A stretch of DNA of 64,000 nucleotides from HGM12587 sp945786935 (GCA_945786935.1 CALZFY010000004.1:1-64000), one strand, 5' to 3'; counted from the first letter of the stretch, positions 34,762 to 43,456 are shown. Notes: a model not told the origin generated them from the sequence alone. Numbers and translations are program-made.

Positions 34762-36378
34762 TTATTTGATGTAATTATAAGGGTTCACCGGGGTTCCGTT
34801 GACACGAAGTTCAAAGTGAAGATGAGGTCCGGTACTTCGGCCTGTATTACCGCTGAGTGCAATTTTCTGTCCCTGTTTTACCTGCTGACCTACCGATACC
34901 AGAATCTTACTCAGGTGACCATACCTTGTCTGATTGCCATCCGGGTGATTAATATAAACAACATACCCATAGCCGCTTTGCCATCCTGCTACGGTAACCG
35001 TTCCGCCACTGGATGCCCAGATTGCCGTACCGGTTGGAGTTGCCCAGTCAATGGCTCTATGGTTTGTGCTGGCTCCCTTAGTTGGTGCCTTACGGCGTCC
35101 AAAGCCCGAAGTCTGTCGTCCTCCGGATAACGGTTTGATATAGGTTGGCGGTGTCTGCGTACCTACCTCTACGATCTTGCATACCGGTTCGCTTAAAACC
35201 TCTTCATCAATGATGTCCCGGTTCACTTCCGCACCATTTTGTTTGGTGACCAGAGCAGTCACCTGATGGTAACCGGCTTCCTCCTCCTGAAGAACAACAC
35301 TCTTGGTGGTATACCAGCTGTCATTATATACATACTGTACTTCCCCATAATATGCTTCCTCATAGGTGGACTGTTCCACTGTCATTACGGTAAGCTCCGG
35401 CTGAGGAACCGTAATAATGATTTCATCTCCCACGTGAAGCATGGTGTTTTGGGTAAGTCCGCTGTTTAGGGCAAGAACATCTTTTACATATAATCCATGG
35501 CTGTTTGCAATGGTAGATAATGTATCTCCTGCCTTTACCTCATAGATCTCATTTTTCTGGCTGTCCTTGGTGATCTGATCTGCCGCTTCCTCTGCCGGTG
35601 TGATCAGACTCTTGGATACATAGGCTTCCGTAATTTCCACCTTTTCTCCAAAATACATTCCCTGTAATCCATCCCCGGATGCGACCGGTTCTTCCTCATT
35701 CGCAGGTTCCGTCGGCTCTTCCGGAGGAGTCTCTTCCGGTTCTTCCGGTTCCTCCGGCTCTTCCTCCCTGTCTTTCAACACATCCGTAAGCTCCAGCTGG
35801 GAAATTCTGACTCCCACATTTTCCACTTCCTGAACCTTTACATCAGAGGAAATGAGCTCTGCAGTATACATATTGATCTCGCGCTCATTATCTGCCACGA
35901 TATTTACCTGAAAACGGTTGTCAGGATCATACTTTTCCTTCGCCTGTTCCAGTACTGTATAAATATCCTTAATGGTATCGAGGTAAACAGTATAGGTGCC
36001 AATCTTCATCATGTAGGCACGCTGGATATCTACCGTAGCATTTTTCAGATGTTCATAAAGAATGTCATAAAGCTCCTCCTCGGACATGGACTTTGCAAAC
36101 GCACCCTTTACCGGTGTGTAATAACAGTCCGCCTCGGAAAGTACCATCTTTCTGCTTTCTTTGGCTATCTGAAGCCTGGCCTCCAGCATCAGATCTTCCA
36201 CATTGGCAGGGTCTTTAATAGAACCGATGCACTCCCCATCCAGATAAATGTCCGAAAAGCTGTTGGCCATTCCGAACTGCTCGCCGATGATCGGTGTCAC
36301 CAGCATCATTCCAAAACAGCTGACCACGGCAGCAATGACGAAATTAAGTTTTGCTTTTTTTGTTCTTAGTATTTTCAT
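34762..36378 (-). CDS. M23 metallopeptidase with LysM and G5 domains
   Basis: A 538-residue exported wall hydrolase. A signal-type helix lies at about 9-30. An N-terminal domain of unknown type (35-200) is followed by a Pro/Glu-rich linker (about 203-235), a LysM motif (about 277-325, YEVKAGDTLSTIANSHGLYV), a G5 domain (about 335-410) and a C-terminal LytM/M23 domain (430-538). Zinc ligands are visible in NHRAIDW (His, Asp) and GPHLHFEL (His). It should cleave peptidoglycan cross-bridges. It starts inside the preceding flavin reductase gene (35-base overlap) and ends at a strong terminator. Confidence 0.9.
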   Translation of the reverse strand: MKILRTKKAKLNFVIAAVVSCFGMMLVTPIIGEQFGMANSFSDIYLDGECIGSIKDPANVEDLMLEARLQIAKESRKMVLSEADCYYTPVKGAFAKSMSEEELYDILYEHLKNATVDIQRAYMMKIGTYTVYLDTIKDIYTVLEQAKEKYDPDNRFQVNIVADNEREINMYTAELISSDVKVQEVENVGVRISQLELTDVLKDREEEPEEPEEPEETPPEEPTEPANEEEPVASGDGLQGMYFGEKVEITEAYVSKSLITPAEEAADQITKDSQKNEIYEVKAGDTLSTIANSHGLYVKDVLALNSGLTQNTMLHVGDEIIITVPQPELTVMTVEQSTYEEAYYGEVQYVYNDSWYTTKSVVLQEEEAGYHQVTALVTKQNGAEVNRDIIDEEVLSEPVCKIVEVGTQTPPTYIKPLSGGRQTSGFGRRKAPTKGASTNHRAIDWATPTGTAIWASSGGTVTVAGWQSGYGYVVYINHPDGNQTRYGHLSKILVSVGQQVKQGQKIALSGNTGRSTGPHLHFELRVNGTPVNPYNYIK

Positions 36379-36946
36379 AAGTTTTCTTCTTTTTTACGCT
36401 GTATCCAAAGGTACCGAGCAGTTCTCCCAGCTGATAATATTCCCCATGGGAATAACACAAAGGCTCTGCCTTTCCCAATTCAAATTTCTGTTTTTCATTT
36501 AGATAGGCATCATCCACATGAACTGCTACCACATCTGCCAGAAACATATGGTGGGAGCCAAGCTCTTTGACTTCTGTCACCTTACATTCAATGTTCACAG
36601 GACTTTCCCCGATCATAGGAGCGGACACATAGGACGCCTTCTCCCTGGTCAGATTCAGCTCTGCAAATTTGTCCACATCTCTGCCGGAGCGTACCCCGCA
36701 AAAATCAGTGGCAAAGCAAAGCTCCTTGGTAGTCAGGTTGATGACAAATTCTCCGCTCTTACGAATCATATCATAAGAATGTCTTTCCGGTCTCACGGAA
36801 ATATATGCCATAGGCGGATTGGTACAAACAGTTCCTGTCCATGCCACAGTTATAATATTGCTTTCTTTATCCATATCTCCGCAGCTGACCATTACAGCCG
36901 GCAGGGGATACACCATATTTCCCGGTTTCCACTCTATTTTTGCCAT
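36344..36946 (-). CDS. Flavin reductase family protein
   Basis: A 200-residue FMN-binding split-barrel protein of the DIM6/NTAB type. Typical parts are PLPAVMVSCGDMDKESNIIT near the N-terminus, WTGTVCTNPPMAYISVRPER for flavin binding, and FVINLTTKEL. Members reduce flavin with NAD(P)H or act as ferric reductases; the partner is unknown. The C-terminus is Lys-rich (SVKKKKTYENTKNKKSKT) and overlaps the start of the M23 gene. GAGGTGATGT precedes the start. It follows the pyrophosphatase gene on the same strand. Confidence 0.88.
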   Translation of the reverse strand: MAKIEWKPGNMVYPLPAVMVSCGDMDKESNIITVAWTGTVCTNPPMAYISVRPERHSYDMIRKSGEFVINLTTKELCFATDFCGVRSGRDVDKFAELNLTREKASYVSAPMIGESPVNIECKVTEVKELGSHHMFLADVVAVHVDDAYLNEKQKFELGKAEPLCYSHGEYYQLGELLGTFGYSVKKKKTYENTKNKKSKT

Positions 36947-36962
36947 ACATCACCTCTAAAAA

Positions 36963-38624
36963 CTATTGCTGCAGGGAACCTACGATTGCAGGCACCACCT
37001 GTTTCTTTCGGGAAACCACATTCTTTAAGATACATCTGTGCTCATCGATCATATTTTCCGGCTTTAACAGACAGGCATCTTCCAGCAGTTTCTTTGCACC
37101 TTTTCCAAAGAAAAGGATCTCTGACGTTTCTTCCATAATATTGGTCAGCATAAAGAAGATATTTTCCACTCCGGTATCTGCCTTTTCCATAAACGGAAGC
37201 AGCTTTTCTCTGATCTCCACCAGCTCCTCTGCACTCATGGAATTGATCTGACCCACGCCAAAGGCAACCTCGCCTGTATTGAACTTCTTGAAGTCCTGAT
37301 AGAAGATCTCCTCTGCACGTTTGCTTCCAAGATCACTTCCTGCGGAGAACATTTCCTTTGCGTACTCTTCAATGTTGATTCCTGCAATTTCTGCCAGACG
37401 CTCTGCGGCCCCGCGGTCCAGGGCAGTACAGGTGGGTGAACGGAACACCAGCGTATCCGAAATGATTGCAGAGCATAAAAGACCTGCAATCTGCGGACTG
37501 ATCTCCACATGATTTTCATTATACATACGGTAAATAATGGTGGCTGTACAGCCTACCGGTTCATTTCTGAAATACACCGGTGACATAGTCTCCAAAGACC
37601 CCAGTCTGTGATGGTCAATAATCTCCAGAATATCTGCAGTATCAATTCCTTCCACTGCCTGAGATACTTCATTGTGGTCCACCAGGATCATCTGCTTCTT
37701 CTTGGCATTGATGAGGTTACGTCTGGAAATCATACCCACATAATTATCTTCCGTATCCAGTACCGGGAAATCACGATAGCGCTTTTTACCCATGATCTCC
37801 TGGATATCACGGGTTCTTTCCTTAATGTTGAAGGTTATGAGATTTTCCGATTTCATAAAATAAGAAATCGGCATACTCTGATTCAAAAGTCTGGCCACAG
37901 TAAAGGTATCATAAGGTGTGGAAATCACGTGACATCCATGTTCATCCGCCATCTTTCTGATGGTAAGAGATACCTTGGAGCCCATACACACAATAATACA
38001 TCCTGCATTCATCTCAATGGCACACAGCTGGGATTCATAGCGGTTTCCAAGCACGACCATGTCGCCTTCATGTATGTAGTCCTCCAAAAGATCCGGATTC
38101 GCTGTAGCAATGATCACTTCGCCTCTTTCAAAATATTCCTCTTCATTTCCGATGACCATGGTTCCGTCCAAGGTATCCAAAATGTTCTTATAGGAAGATT
38201 TTGCTGTGGAGAGCATCTTATTGTCATACACCTCCATATAGGCTGTGGCAATATCTTCAATGGTAATGAGTCCTTTTAATTTTCGGTCTTCTGTAATCGG
38301 AAGTGTGACAACCCCCAGGTCCCTCATCATCTCCCAGGCACGCTTCAAAGACATGCTTCCCGGAACTCCCTTTGTCTGGCGGATTTCCATGTCTCTTACC
38401 TGAGTCATAACATGAGCAATAAATTGAGGTACCTCCGCATGGAATTTGTTTAATACAAATTCTGTTTCCGGGTTGATCGCACCGGCTCTTCCCGCAATAT
38501 AAGGCTGCTCTTCTCCGTCAAGTATTCTTTTTAAATTTGCATATGCAATAGCAGAACAGATAGAGTCTGTGTCAGGATTTCTGTGTCCAACGACGTAAAT
38601 CGGTCTTTTCTTCTCTTTACTCAT
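36963..38624 (-). CDS. ppaC: Manganese-dependent inorganic pyrophosphatase with CBS and DRTGG domains
   Basis: A 552-residue family II pyrophosphatase with regulatory insert. The DHH core motifs are GHRNPDTDSICSAIAYA (residues 13-29), LVDHNEVSQA and IIDHHRLGSLE, and the DHHA2 part lies at the C-terminus with GSDLGSKRAEEIF. Two CBS motifs (about 70-125 and 250-310) flank a DRTGG-type domain. In related clostridial enzymes these bind AMP, ATP or diadenosine polyphosphates and tune activity. GAGGGAAAG precedes the start at 38624. It is first in a unit with the flavin reductase and M23 genes. Confidence 0.93.
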   Translation of the reverse strand: MSKEKKRPIYVVGHRNPDTDSICSAIAYANLKRILDGEEQPYIAGRAGAINPETEFVLNKFHAEVPQFIAHVMTQVRDMEIRQTKGVPGSMSLKRAWEMMRDLGVVTLPITEDRKLKGLITIEDIATAYMEVYDNKMLSTAKSSYKNILDTLDGTMVIGNEEEYFERGEVIIATANPDLLEDYIHEGDMVVLGNRYESQLCAIEMNAGCIIVCMGSKVSLTIRKMADEHGCHVISTPYDTFTVARLLNQSMPISYFMKSENLITFNIKERTRDIQEIMGKKRYRDFPVLDTEDNYVGMISRRNLINAKKKQMILVDHNEVSQAVEGIDTADILEIIDHHRLGSLETMSPVYFRNEPVGCTATIIYRMYNENHVEISPQIAGLLCSAIISDTLVFRSPTCTALDRGAAERLAEIAGINIEEYAKEMFSAGSDLGSKRAEEIFYQDFKKFNTGEVAFGVGQINSMSAEELVEIREKLLPFMEKADTGVENIFFMLTNIMEETSEILFFGKGAKKLLEDACLLKPENMIDEHRCILKNVVSRKKQVVPAIVGSLQQ

Positions 38625-38814
38625 GATTCTTTCCCTCTTTATCCCTGTTCCGTGGGATCTACCCACAACTTTTTTGAACAGTTTCCATACTGCTTTTATA
38701 TTAACATTTCATTATTTTTTTTACAACCACATCATCTTGTATATTTTTTGTGCATTTTAAACTAATGTTTTTTATTTTTTCTCAACTTTTTGTACATTTT
38801 CACAATATATTCAC

Positions 38815-38922
38815 ACTTTGTTCATACTTTGTTCATATGATGCACCTATACTAAAGATAACGAAACAAGAGTATTAGATAAGTTTTTTCATAATAGCCTC
38901 GGCATCCGAAAGGATGTCGGGG
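38815..38922 (+). promoter_or_regulatory. Structured intergenic region: perfect tandem 11-mer and GAAA-loop hairpin
   Basis: The 326 bases between the pyrophosphatase and the next gene are AT-rich and hold no gene. ACTTTGTTCAT occurs twice head to tail (38815-38836). TATACT (38847-38852) could be a plus-strand -10. A hairpin CCTCGGCATCC-GAAA-GGATGTCGGGG (38897-38922) pairs fully with G-U pairs only if transcribed from the plus strand. No gene lies downstream on that strand. Confidence 0.4.
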
Positions 38923-38950
38923 CACTCCTCATTTTATGGGGTTGTTTGTT

Positions 38951-40630
38951 CTATCTTTCGGAATAAAATGCAATTCCATGCTGCAGCTGCTTCCACTCAT
39001 ATCCCATAGGCAGTAAAAGCCGGTCCACCAAAATGGAATCAAAAATCGTTTCATCCGCATCTACACAGTAAACAACACTTGGAAATTTCCCCTCCCCTTC
39101 ATGGATCTCATAATAACGGTAAAGTCTGGTCTCATTGGTATAAACCTGCCAGGTAGAATAAGATGCCACCTGTCTGTCGGCATAAAGATATAACAGCGGT
39201 TCTGAGCCTACCACCAAAAGACCGTCATCTTCTTTCATCTTTAGTGCATCCAGATCATCATACATTTCATCGTAGATCCTTGCCTTTTCTTCTGAGGTAT
39301 AAAGTCCCCTGGCTGCCCCTCTGGTTACCCTCGTTGTCAGATCCTGAAGCGGATCATCCGCCCATACATAGGTGATTCGAAGAAACAGCATGATGCAAAG
39401 CTGTAGTAAGAGGATTCCTTCTGCAGCATATTTTGCCGCTTTCCACTCCTGCCCGGAAGCCCAGGAAATCACCAGAAAGGCAGAAGCTGCTCCTGCAGTT
39501 ACAAATCCTGCTGACACAGCCAGAGGGCCTGTGTTGGAAGTGATCTGCACGATCACAGGATAAAAAAGTGCCGGCAGATACCATGTGTAAAATACCCTTT
39601 TATTTTTTTCTTTTGAAACCACATAAGCCGTCTGTCCCAAAAAGCAGACCGGCACTGTCACCAGATTGACAGGTACATAATCAGAAATAAGACCATGATA
39701 GATCATATAGGGAAGGACGGACAAGCTTACAACCCCCATATAGATCATCCCGTGTTTTACTCTTTTGGGATCAAAACACGCTGCCTCCGAGGCAATCAGA
39801 GGTACCAATGTACAGACCAGATAATGCTCTTTAAAATACCGGAAGTAATCTAAGATCTTTACATCCCATCTTTGTACATGCTCCTGGTCCCCGATGATAT
39901 GGGGAAGATTTTTTATGATTCTATCTAAAGTTGCATTCTGAAACGTAAACGCTAAAAACAGGATCGCAACCACAGCCGCTGTGAGGCTCATTTTGAAAAA
40001 TGTTTCAAAGCTACAGGCTACCGGAGCTTTTTTTCCGGTCTTTTTCGATATAAGGCTTACGATTACACAGGCTGCTCCGTAAAACACATAGGCAAACACC
40101 GCATAAGGGTTTCCCATCACTACAATGCTGGCAAAGATACCACACCAGATACAATCCATCCATTTTGGCTGCTCCAAAACTGCCAAAGTTACCAGAAGTG
40201 CCACAAGGCAGCTGTTCGCCATGGTATTGTAGGATAAGCTGTTAATATTAAATGCCGTGCTTAACAGATAAAAACCAATGGCAAAAAATGCTGGAAGCCC
40301 ATATTTTTTTAACCTGCCGTAAAGATAACCGCTGATCAAAAGCTGAAATACAATATAGAGCAGACGAAATGCCAGGATCATCCCCTCATTAGATCCAAGA
40401 ATCATCCGAAACAACGCATAAAAAGGATACAGCCAGAAGCTGCACATCTGCTGGGTAGGGTTCCACTCATCACAGAGCATTCCGTCCCCATACCAGAGCC
40501 GGTAAACGGTACCGATATAGTATGCCTCATCTGTTGTATTGACACTGTAAAAGCAACGCCAGAAAAGAATCAGACCAATTTCCAAAAGTCCCGCAAAAAA
40601 CCAACGGTCCTGCTTTTTTATTTTTTCCAT
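38951..40630 (-). CDS. Large multi-pass membrane protein, glycosyltransferase-39-like
   Basis: A 559-residue protein with about eleven hydrophobic segments. The N-terminal loop after the first helix has the acidic pattern VNTTDEAYYIGTVYRLWYGD, like the Asp-containing first loop of GT-C fold (dolichyl-phosphate mannosyltransferase type) enzymes. The last 130 residues are extracytoplasmic (about 425-559). It may transfer sugar from a lipid carrier to a wall or surface molecule, but no firm family assignment is possible. GGAGGTTCTCC precedes the start. It stands alone between two intergenic regions. Confidence 0.65.
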   Translation of the reverse strand: MEKIKKQDRWFFAGLLEIGLILFWRCFYSVNTTDEAYYIGTVYRLWYGDGMLCDEWNPTQQMCSFWLYPFYALFRMILGSNEGMILAFRLLYIVFQLLISGYLYGRLKKYGLPAFFAIGFYLLSTAFNINSLSYNTMANSCLVALLVTLAVLEQPKWMDCIWCGIFASIVVMGNPYAVFAYVFYGAACVIVSLISKKTGKKAPVACSFETFFKMSLTAAVVAILFLAFTFQNATLDRIIKNLPHIIGDQEHVQRWDVKILDYFRYFKEHYLVCTLVPLIASEAACFDPKRVKHGMIYMGVVSLSVLPYMIYHGLISDYVPVNLVTVPVCFLGQTAYVVSKEKNKRVFYTWYLPALFYPVIVQITSNTGPLAVSAGFVTAGAASAFLVISWASGQEWKAAKYAAEGILLLQLCIMLFLRITYVWADDPLQDLTTRVTRGAARGLYTSEEKARIYDEMYDDLDALKMKEDDGLLVVGSEPLLYLYADRQVASYSTWQVYTNETRLYRYYEIHEGEGKFPSVVYCVDADETIFDSILVDRLLLPMGYEWKQLQHGIAFYSER

Positions 40631-40720
40631 GGAGAACCTCCGTATTTATTCATTTTGTATACGTTTTATATCTTATAGATACAGTATAACGCATTTTCTC
40701 TCTGTAGTTCAATCGCTTCC

Positions 40721-40780
40721 TTGCACTTCGTTCCGGGAACCCGCAAAAATCCACGCCAAATTTGCTTCAGAAACGGAACT
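40721..40780 (+). repeat. Intergenic repeat family A, copy 2
   Basis: Contains CACTTCGTTCCGGGAACC, then GCAAAAATCCACGCCAAATT, closely matching the minus-strand version of the copy at 12.05-12.12 kb. It lies between the membrane protein and the small 89-residue gene. Confidence 0.6.
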
Positions 40781-40860
40781 TTAAGAAGTTCATGTTCACC
40801 CTAGACTTGGACCCCCTCATCCTATATACTGTAGGGACAGACCATAGAAGATTTTTACTA

Positions 40861-40888
40861 CGTATCTGTAAGCTACCGGACAGATACG
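40861..40888 (+). other. Leader hairpin before the 89-residue gene
   Basis: Perfect 9-bp inverted repeat CGTATCTGT / ACAGATACG with a 10-base loop, ending about 15 bases before the AAGGAG site of the next gene. It has no T-run and could act as a regulatory or stabilising 5' leader structure. Confidence 0.45.
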
Positions 40889-40915
40889 ATGATATCTATA
40901 TGAAGGAGAAAAAGT

Positions 40916-41185
40916 ATGTTTCGTATTTGGGGAAAATTGATCAAAGATAATCACCTGCTTCGTGACACTACCATCTGTGATACTTCAGATGCATCCAGAA
41001 CCCAGAAGGTCTTTCACGCATTAGATGAAATCTGCAACGAATTCGACTTAGGAAAACCCATTTGGCTGGAATCGAATATCCGTGAATTTCAAAGACATGC
41101 AAAAACCCGTTTTCACCAGGATAGCTTTATTGAGGAAATTTCTTTCGACTATCTGGAATTTCATGTAATCGAAGAGGACTGGTAA
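40916..41185 (+). CDS. Small conserved hypothetical protein (89 aa)
   Basis: An 89-residue soluble protein rich in charged and aromatic residues (starts MFRIWGKLIKDNHLLRDT, ends YLEFHVIEEDW). No domain is recognised. AAGGAG seven bases upstream supports the start. It has its own leader hairpin and terminator, so it is a single-gene unit. The mixed charged-hydrophobic pattern suggests a folded alpha/beta domain. Confidence 0.7.
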   Translation: MFRIWGKLIKDNHLLRDTTICDTSDASRTQKVFHALDEICNEFDLGKPIWLESNIREFQRHAKTRFHQDSFIEEISFDYLEFHVIEEDW

Positions 41186-41201
41186 TTTTTGATAAAAAGC
41201 C

Positions 41202-41263
41202 AAAGGGACAGGTTCCTTAACTCGTAATCATGAGCCAAAGAAACCTGTCCCCTTAGTCTTTTT
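41202..41263 (+). terminator. Terminator of the 89-residue gene
   Basis: Long imperfect stem (AAGGGACAGGTTCCTT against AAGAAACCTGTCCCCTT) with a small inner stem, followed by TCTTTTT. Confidence 0.75.
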
Positions 41264-41278
41264 CAGAATCTAACAAAT

Positions 41279-41313
41279 ACAATAGAAAGCACGCACTGCG
41301 AACTTTCTATTGT
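41279..41313 (-). terminator. Hairpin behind the DUF6465 gene
   Basis: Perfect 11-bp arms ACAATAGAAAG / CTTTCTATTGT. The minus-strand tail (ATTTGTT) is only moderately T-rich. Confidence 0.6.
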
Positions 41314-41319
41314 CATGAA

Positions 41320-41742
41320 TTAAAAATCTACTCTTCCTGTTACTTCGCCGTTTACTACATAGTAAATTGCTTTTTCTTCAGGTTTTACATAAACAGAGAT
41401 TTCTTTTAAATCTGCTTCTTTGTTTCCTGTAGCTGTCCAAGCTTCTTTTACTCTTTCGATTGTTTCTTCCATAGAAACTTCTTTACCTGCTGCCTGTACA
41501 ACAAAAGATGTCTTAACCGCTTTCTTTGTAGTTCTCTTAGCTGCCGGTTTCTTTTCTGCAACTTTCTTTTCTGTCTTTTCAGCTTTTACTTCTACAGCTT
41601 CTGCTGCAGGAGCTGCTTCTGCTACCGGAGCTTCTGCTTCCACAGCTGCTGTTTTCTTTTCTACTTTAACGGTTTCTTCTTTTACGCTTGCTTTTGTCTG
41701 TACTGGAGTTGTCTTTTTAGCTGCTGCTTTTCTTGCTGCCAT
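41320..41742 (-). CDS. DUF6465 family protein with Ala/Lys/Glu-rich tail
   Basis: A 140-residue protein. The first 75 residues are low-complexity (MAARKAAAKKTTPVQTK, then repeated AEAAPAAEAVEVKAEK and KKPAAKRTTKKA), like histone-H1-type or trigger-like basic tails. The last 65 residues form a small folded domain (SFVVQAAGKEVSMEETIERV, AIYYVVNGEVTGRVDF), the part known as DUF6465 in Lachnospiraceae. It may bind nucleic acid through the tail; this is inference. AAGGAGAGG precedes the start and a good promoter lies about 80 bases upstream. Function is unknown. Confidence 0.78.
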   Translation of the reverse strand: MAARKAAAKKTTPVQTKASVKEETVKVEKKTAAVEAEAPVAEAAPAAEAVEVKAEKTEKKVAEKKPAAKRTTKKAVKTSFVVQAAGKEVSMEETIERVKEAWTATGNKEADLKEISVYVKPEEKAIYYVVNGEVTGRVDF

Positions 41743-41820
41743 AATGTTCCTCTCCTTTTTAAGTCAATATGTACTGATTGGGTTGGAAATCGTCCCCTCA
41801 CGAATCCCAACGACCTATGT

Positions 41821-41849
41821 ACCATACCACGAACCCCTTGATTTTGCAA
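41821..41849 (-). promoter_or_regulatory. Sigma-A promoter of the DUF6465 gene
   Basis: Minus strand TTGCAA (41844-41849), 17-base spacer, TATGGT (41821-41826), about 80 bases upstream of the DUF6465 start. Confidence 0.55.
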
Positions 41850-41933
41850 GGAATTTTCCATATTTAAGCAAAATTTCATGAAAAATGAAAACATTTTTGC
41901 CGGGAAAGTCTCACCCTTTGGACAAACTGACGT

Positions 41934-41996
41934 AAAAAAACCATGGGGAAAACATCAATGTAGGTGAGGGAGGATCATTGATGTTTTCTTCCACGG
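41934..41996 (-). ncRNA. Candidate small RNA 3' end: hairpin with anti-Shine-Dalgarno loop
   Basis: Minus strand: a stem of about 20 pairs, perfect over AAAACATCAATG / CATTGATGTTTT, then TTTTTTT. The 15-base loop reads ATCCTCCCTCACCTA, complementary to ribosome-site sequences (CCTCC to GGAGG, TCACCT to AGGTGA). No minus-strand gene ends here: the next gene upstream is on the plus strand. C-rich loops on terminator hairpins are typical of Firmicutes trans-acting small RNAs. The 5' end and promoter are not identified. Confidence 0.5.
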
Positions 41997-42064
41997 CTTT
42001 TCCATTTGTTATTTTTGACAGCTTTTCCAGGGAATATACCTGGCAATTGAACTTTTTGTCTTTC

Positions 42065-42118
42065 TGTGCATTCCGTTCCGGTAACCAGCAAAAATCCATG
42101 TAAAATTTATAAAATTTG
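42065..42118 (+). repeat. Intergenic repeat family A, copy 3
   Basis: Contains GCATTCCGTTCCGGTAACC, then AGCAAAAATCCATGTAAAAT, matching the copies at 12.05 kb (reverse) and 40.72 kb. It forms the upstream part of the 477-base gap between the DUF6465 gene and the 56-residue gene. Confidence 0.6.
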
Positions 42119-42219
42119 TATTGAAGCACTCATTTAATTGGAATATATTTATATTAGAGCAACGGGTATTCGTTATGGGGTTTTGGGGTACCCTGTCAGA
42201 CTTTCATAAGGGGGATTTC

Positions 42220-42390
42220 ATGATGATTGAATTAAAATTTGATTCCAAAGAAACCGAAGATTATTACTGGAAAATGAGAAAAAATCTTGGCATCGGAAGG
42301 CCGGCGGAATGGAACAGCCACGACAAGATCATTACCATGGAGGACGTAGAAGAATACGTACAGGATGCAAAAAATATTTTAAGCTGTTAG
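42220..42390 (+). CDS. Small conserved hypothetical protein (56 aa)
   Basis: A 56-residue protein (MMIELKFDSKETEDYYWKM, then GRPAEWNSHDKIITMEDVEE). AAGGGGG five bases before the ATG pair at 42220 supports this start; the frame extends upstream but without a ribosome site. The Asp/Glu-rich helical C-terminus suggests a soluble, possibly DNA-mimic-like or adaptor protein, but the function is not known. It is a single-gene unit followed by a terminator. Confidence 0.65.
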   Translation: MMIELKFDSKETEDYYWKMRKNLGIGRPAEWNSHDKIITMEDVEEYVQDAKNILSC

Positions 42391-42399
42391 CAGGCTCTG

Positions 42400-42426
42400 T
42401 TGCTGCCGGAACGGAGTCTGCAGTAA
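42400..42426. repeat. Hairpin related to repeat family A
   Basis: TTGCTGC / GCAGTAA with a 13-base loop containing CGGAACGGAGT. It resembles the GTTACTG ... GGAACGAAGT ... CAGTAAC hairpin of copy 1 at 12.1 kb. Confidence 0.4.
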
Positions 42427-42472
42427 TGCTTTGTTCCCTTCATTGCAATCGCTAACATAACTTCCTGATTAT

Positions 42473-42510
42473 AAAAAAGCAGGCGCTGTACGACCACGCC
42501 TGCTTTTTTT
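42473..42510. terminator. Bidirectional terminator between the 56-aa gene and the amidase gene
   Basis: Arms AAAAAAGCAGGCG / CGCCTGCTTTTTTT with an 11-base loop; T-runs on both strands, between convergent genes. Confidence 0.9.
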
Positions 42511-42607
42511 ATAAATCAGAAATTAACCACTTTATCAGAAGATGCCCCTGTCATCTTTTGATAATTCTTTCTCATCATAACAGAAATTTCTGATTTTTTC
42601 AATGTTT

Positions 42608-43456
42608 TTATCGGAAATACGCATCAATGCCATTGGCAATGCCCTCTGCCATCAGCATCTGATACTCCTCCGTGGCCATTTTTTCATCTTCATCAGGATT
42701 GGTCATATAACCCATTTCGATAATTGTGGCCGGCACAGTTGCCCAGTTAATACCGCTCATGGTGTCTGTTTCCCAAACCCGCTGTTTTCCGGCGCCTGTG
42801 CTTTCCACAAAACGATCCAGCACACAATCGGAAAGTTTTCTGCTCTTTTCGTATAGTTCTCCGTTATATGGATTATCCGGTGTCTGGCACAAGGTCATGG
42901 CACCATGAACACCGGAATCTTCCGCCCCATTGGCATGGATTCGAATCAGTACATCCGCCCCTGCTTCATTGGCGATCTCTGCCCTTTCCCTGTTACTGAT
43001 ATTAACTTCATGGGTTGTTCTGACCATGACTACCTCATAACCACGCTCCTGTAAAATTTCTTCTAGCTTTAATGCTACCTGAAGATTCAGTTCATATTCC
43101 CTTAAACCCGTAGAGACACCTGTAGTACCACCGGCCACCTTAGCCTTCGTCTGTGCTGCACCCGGTCCGATGGGCTCTTTTTCAGAATTTCCCTTCTGCT
43201 GATGACCCGCATCGATGACTATGAGATGATGGGGTTCATCAATTACTTCTTCCGGTTCGGATGATATCTCTGGTTCCTGCGCAATTACCGGATCTTCCAC
43301 TGCCGTAGGTTCTTCCTGTAGTTCTTCAACCTCAATTTCTATAGTTTCTGATTCTTCTTCGTACAGTATTTCATTTTCTGCTGGTTTCTTCTCTGTGCAT
43401 CCCGTCAGAAGAAAAACACATAAACTTGTAAGTAAAAATAATCGAATTGTTTTCAT
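42608..43456 (-). CDS. Lipoprotein N-acetylmuramoyl-L-alanine amidase (Amidase_3)
   Basis: A 282-residue lipoprotein. The signal peptide ends in LLTGC with lipidated Cys20. An acidic linker (about 24-75, EEESETIEIEVEELQEE) leads to a zinc amidase domain (about 78-282). Zinc ligands are visible in IDAGHQQKG (His), REYELNLQVAL (Glu) and IRIHANGAE (His), and the catalytic Glu is in IIEMGYMTNPDED. It cuts the bond between muramic acid and the stem peptide; family members act in growth, separation or spore cortex formation (CwlD-like). GGAAAC precedes the start. It faces a bidirectional terminator. Confidence 0.9.
   Translation of the reverse strand: MKTIRLFLLTSLCVFLLTGCTEKKPAENEILYEEESETIEIEVEELQEEPTAVEDPVIAQEPEISSEPEEVIDEPHHLIVIDAGHQQKGNSEKEPIGPGAAQTKAKVAGGTTGVSTGLREYELNLQVALKLEEILQERGYEVVMVRTTHEVNISNRERAEIANEAGADVLIRIHANGAEDSGVHGAMTLCQTPDNPYNGELYEKSRKLSDCVLDRFVESTGAGKQRVWETDTMSGINWATVPATIIEMGYMTNPDEDEKMATEEYQMLMAEGIANGIDAYFR

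Noticed and set aside
41911..42129. A 72-codon minus-strand frame through the candidate small RNA
   Set aside because: It ends past the hairpin and T-run, has no ribosome site, and its sequence is low in protein-like features; the RNA structure explains the region better.
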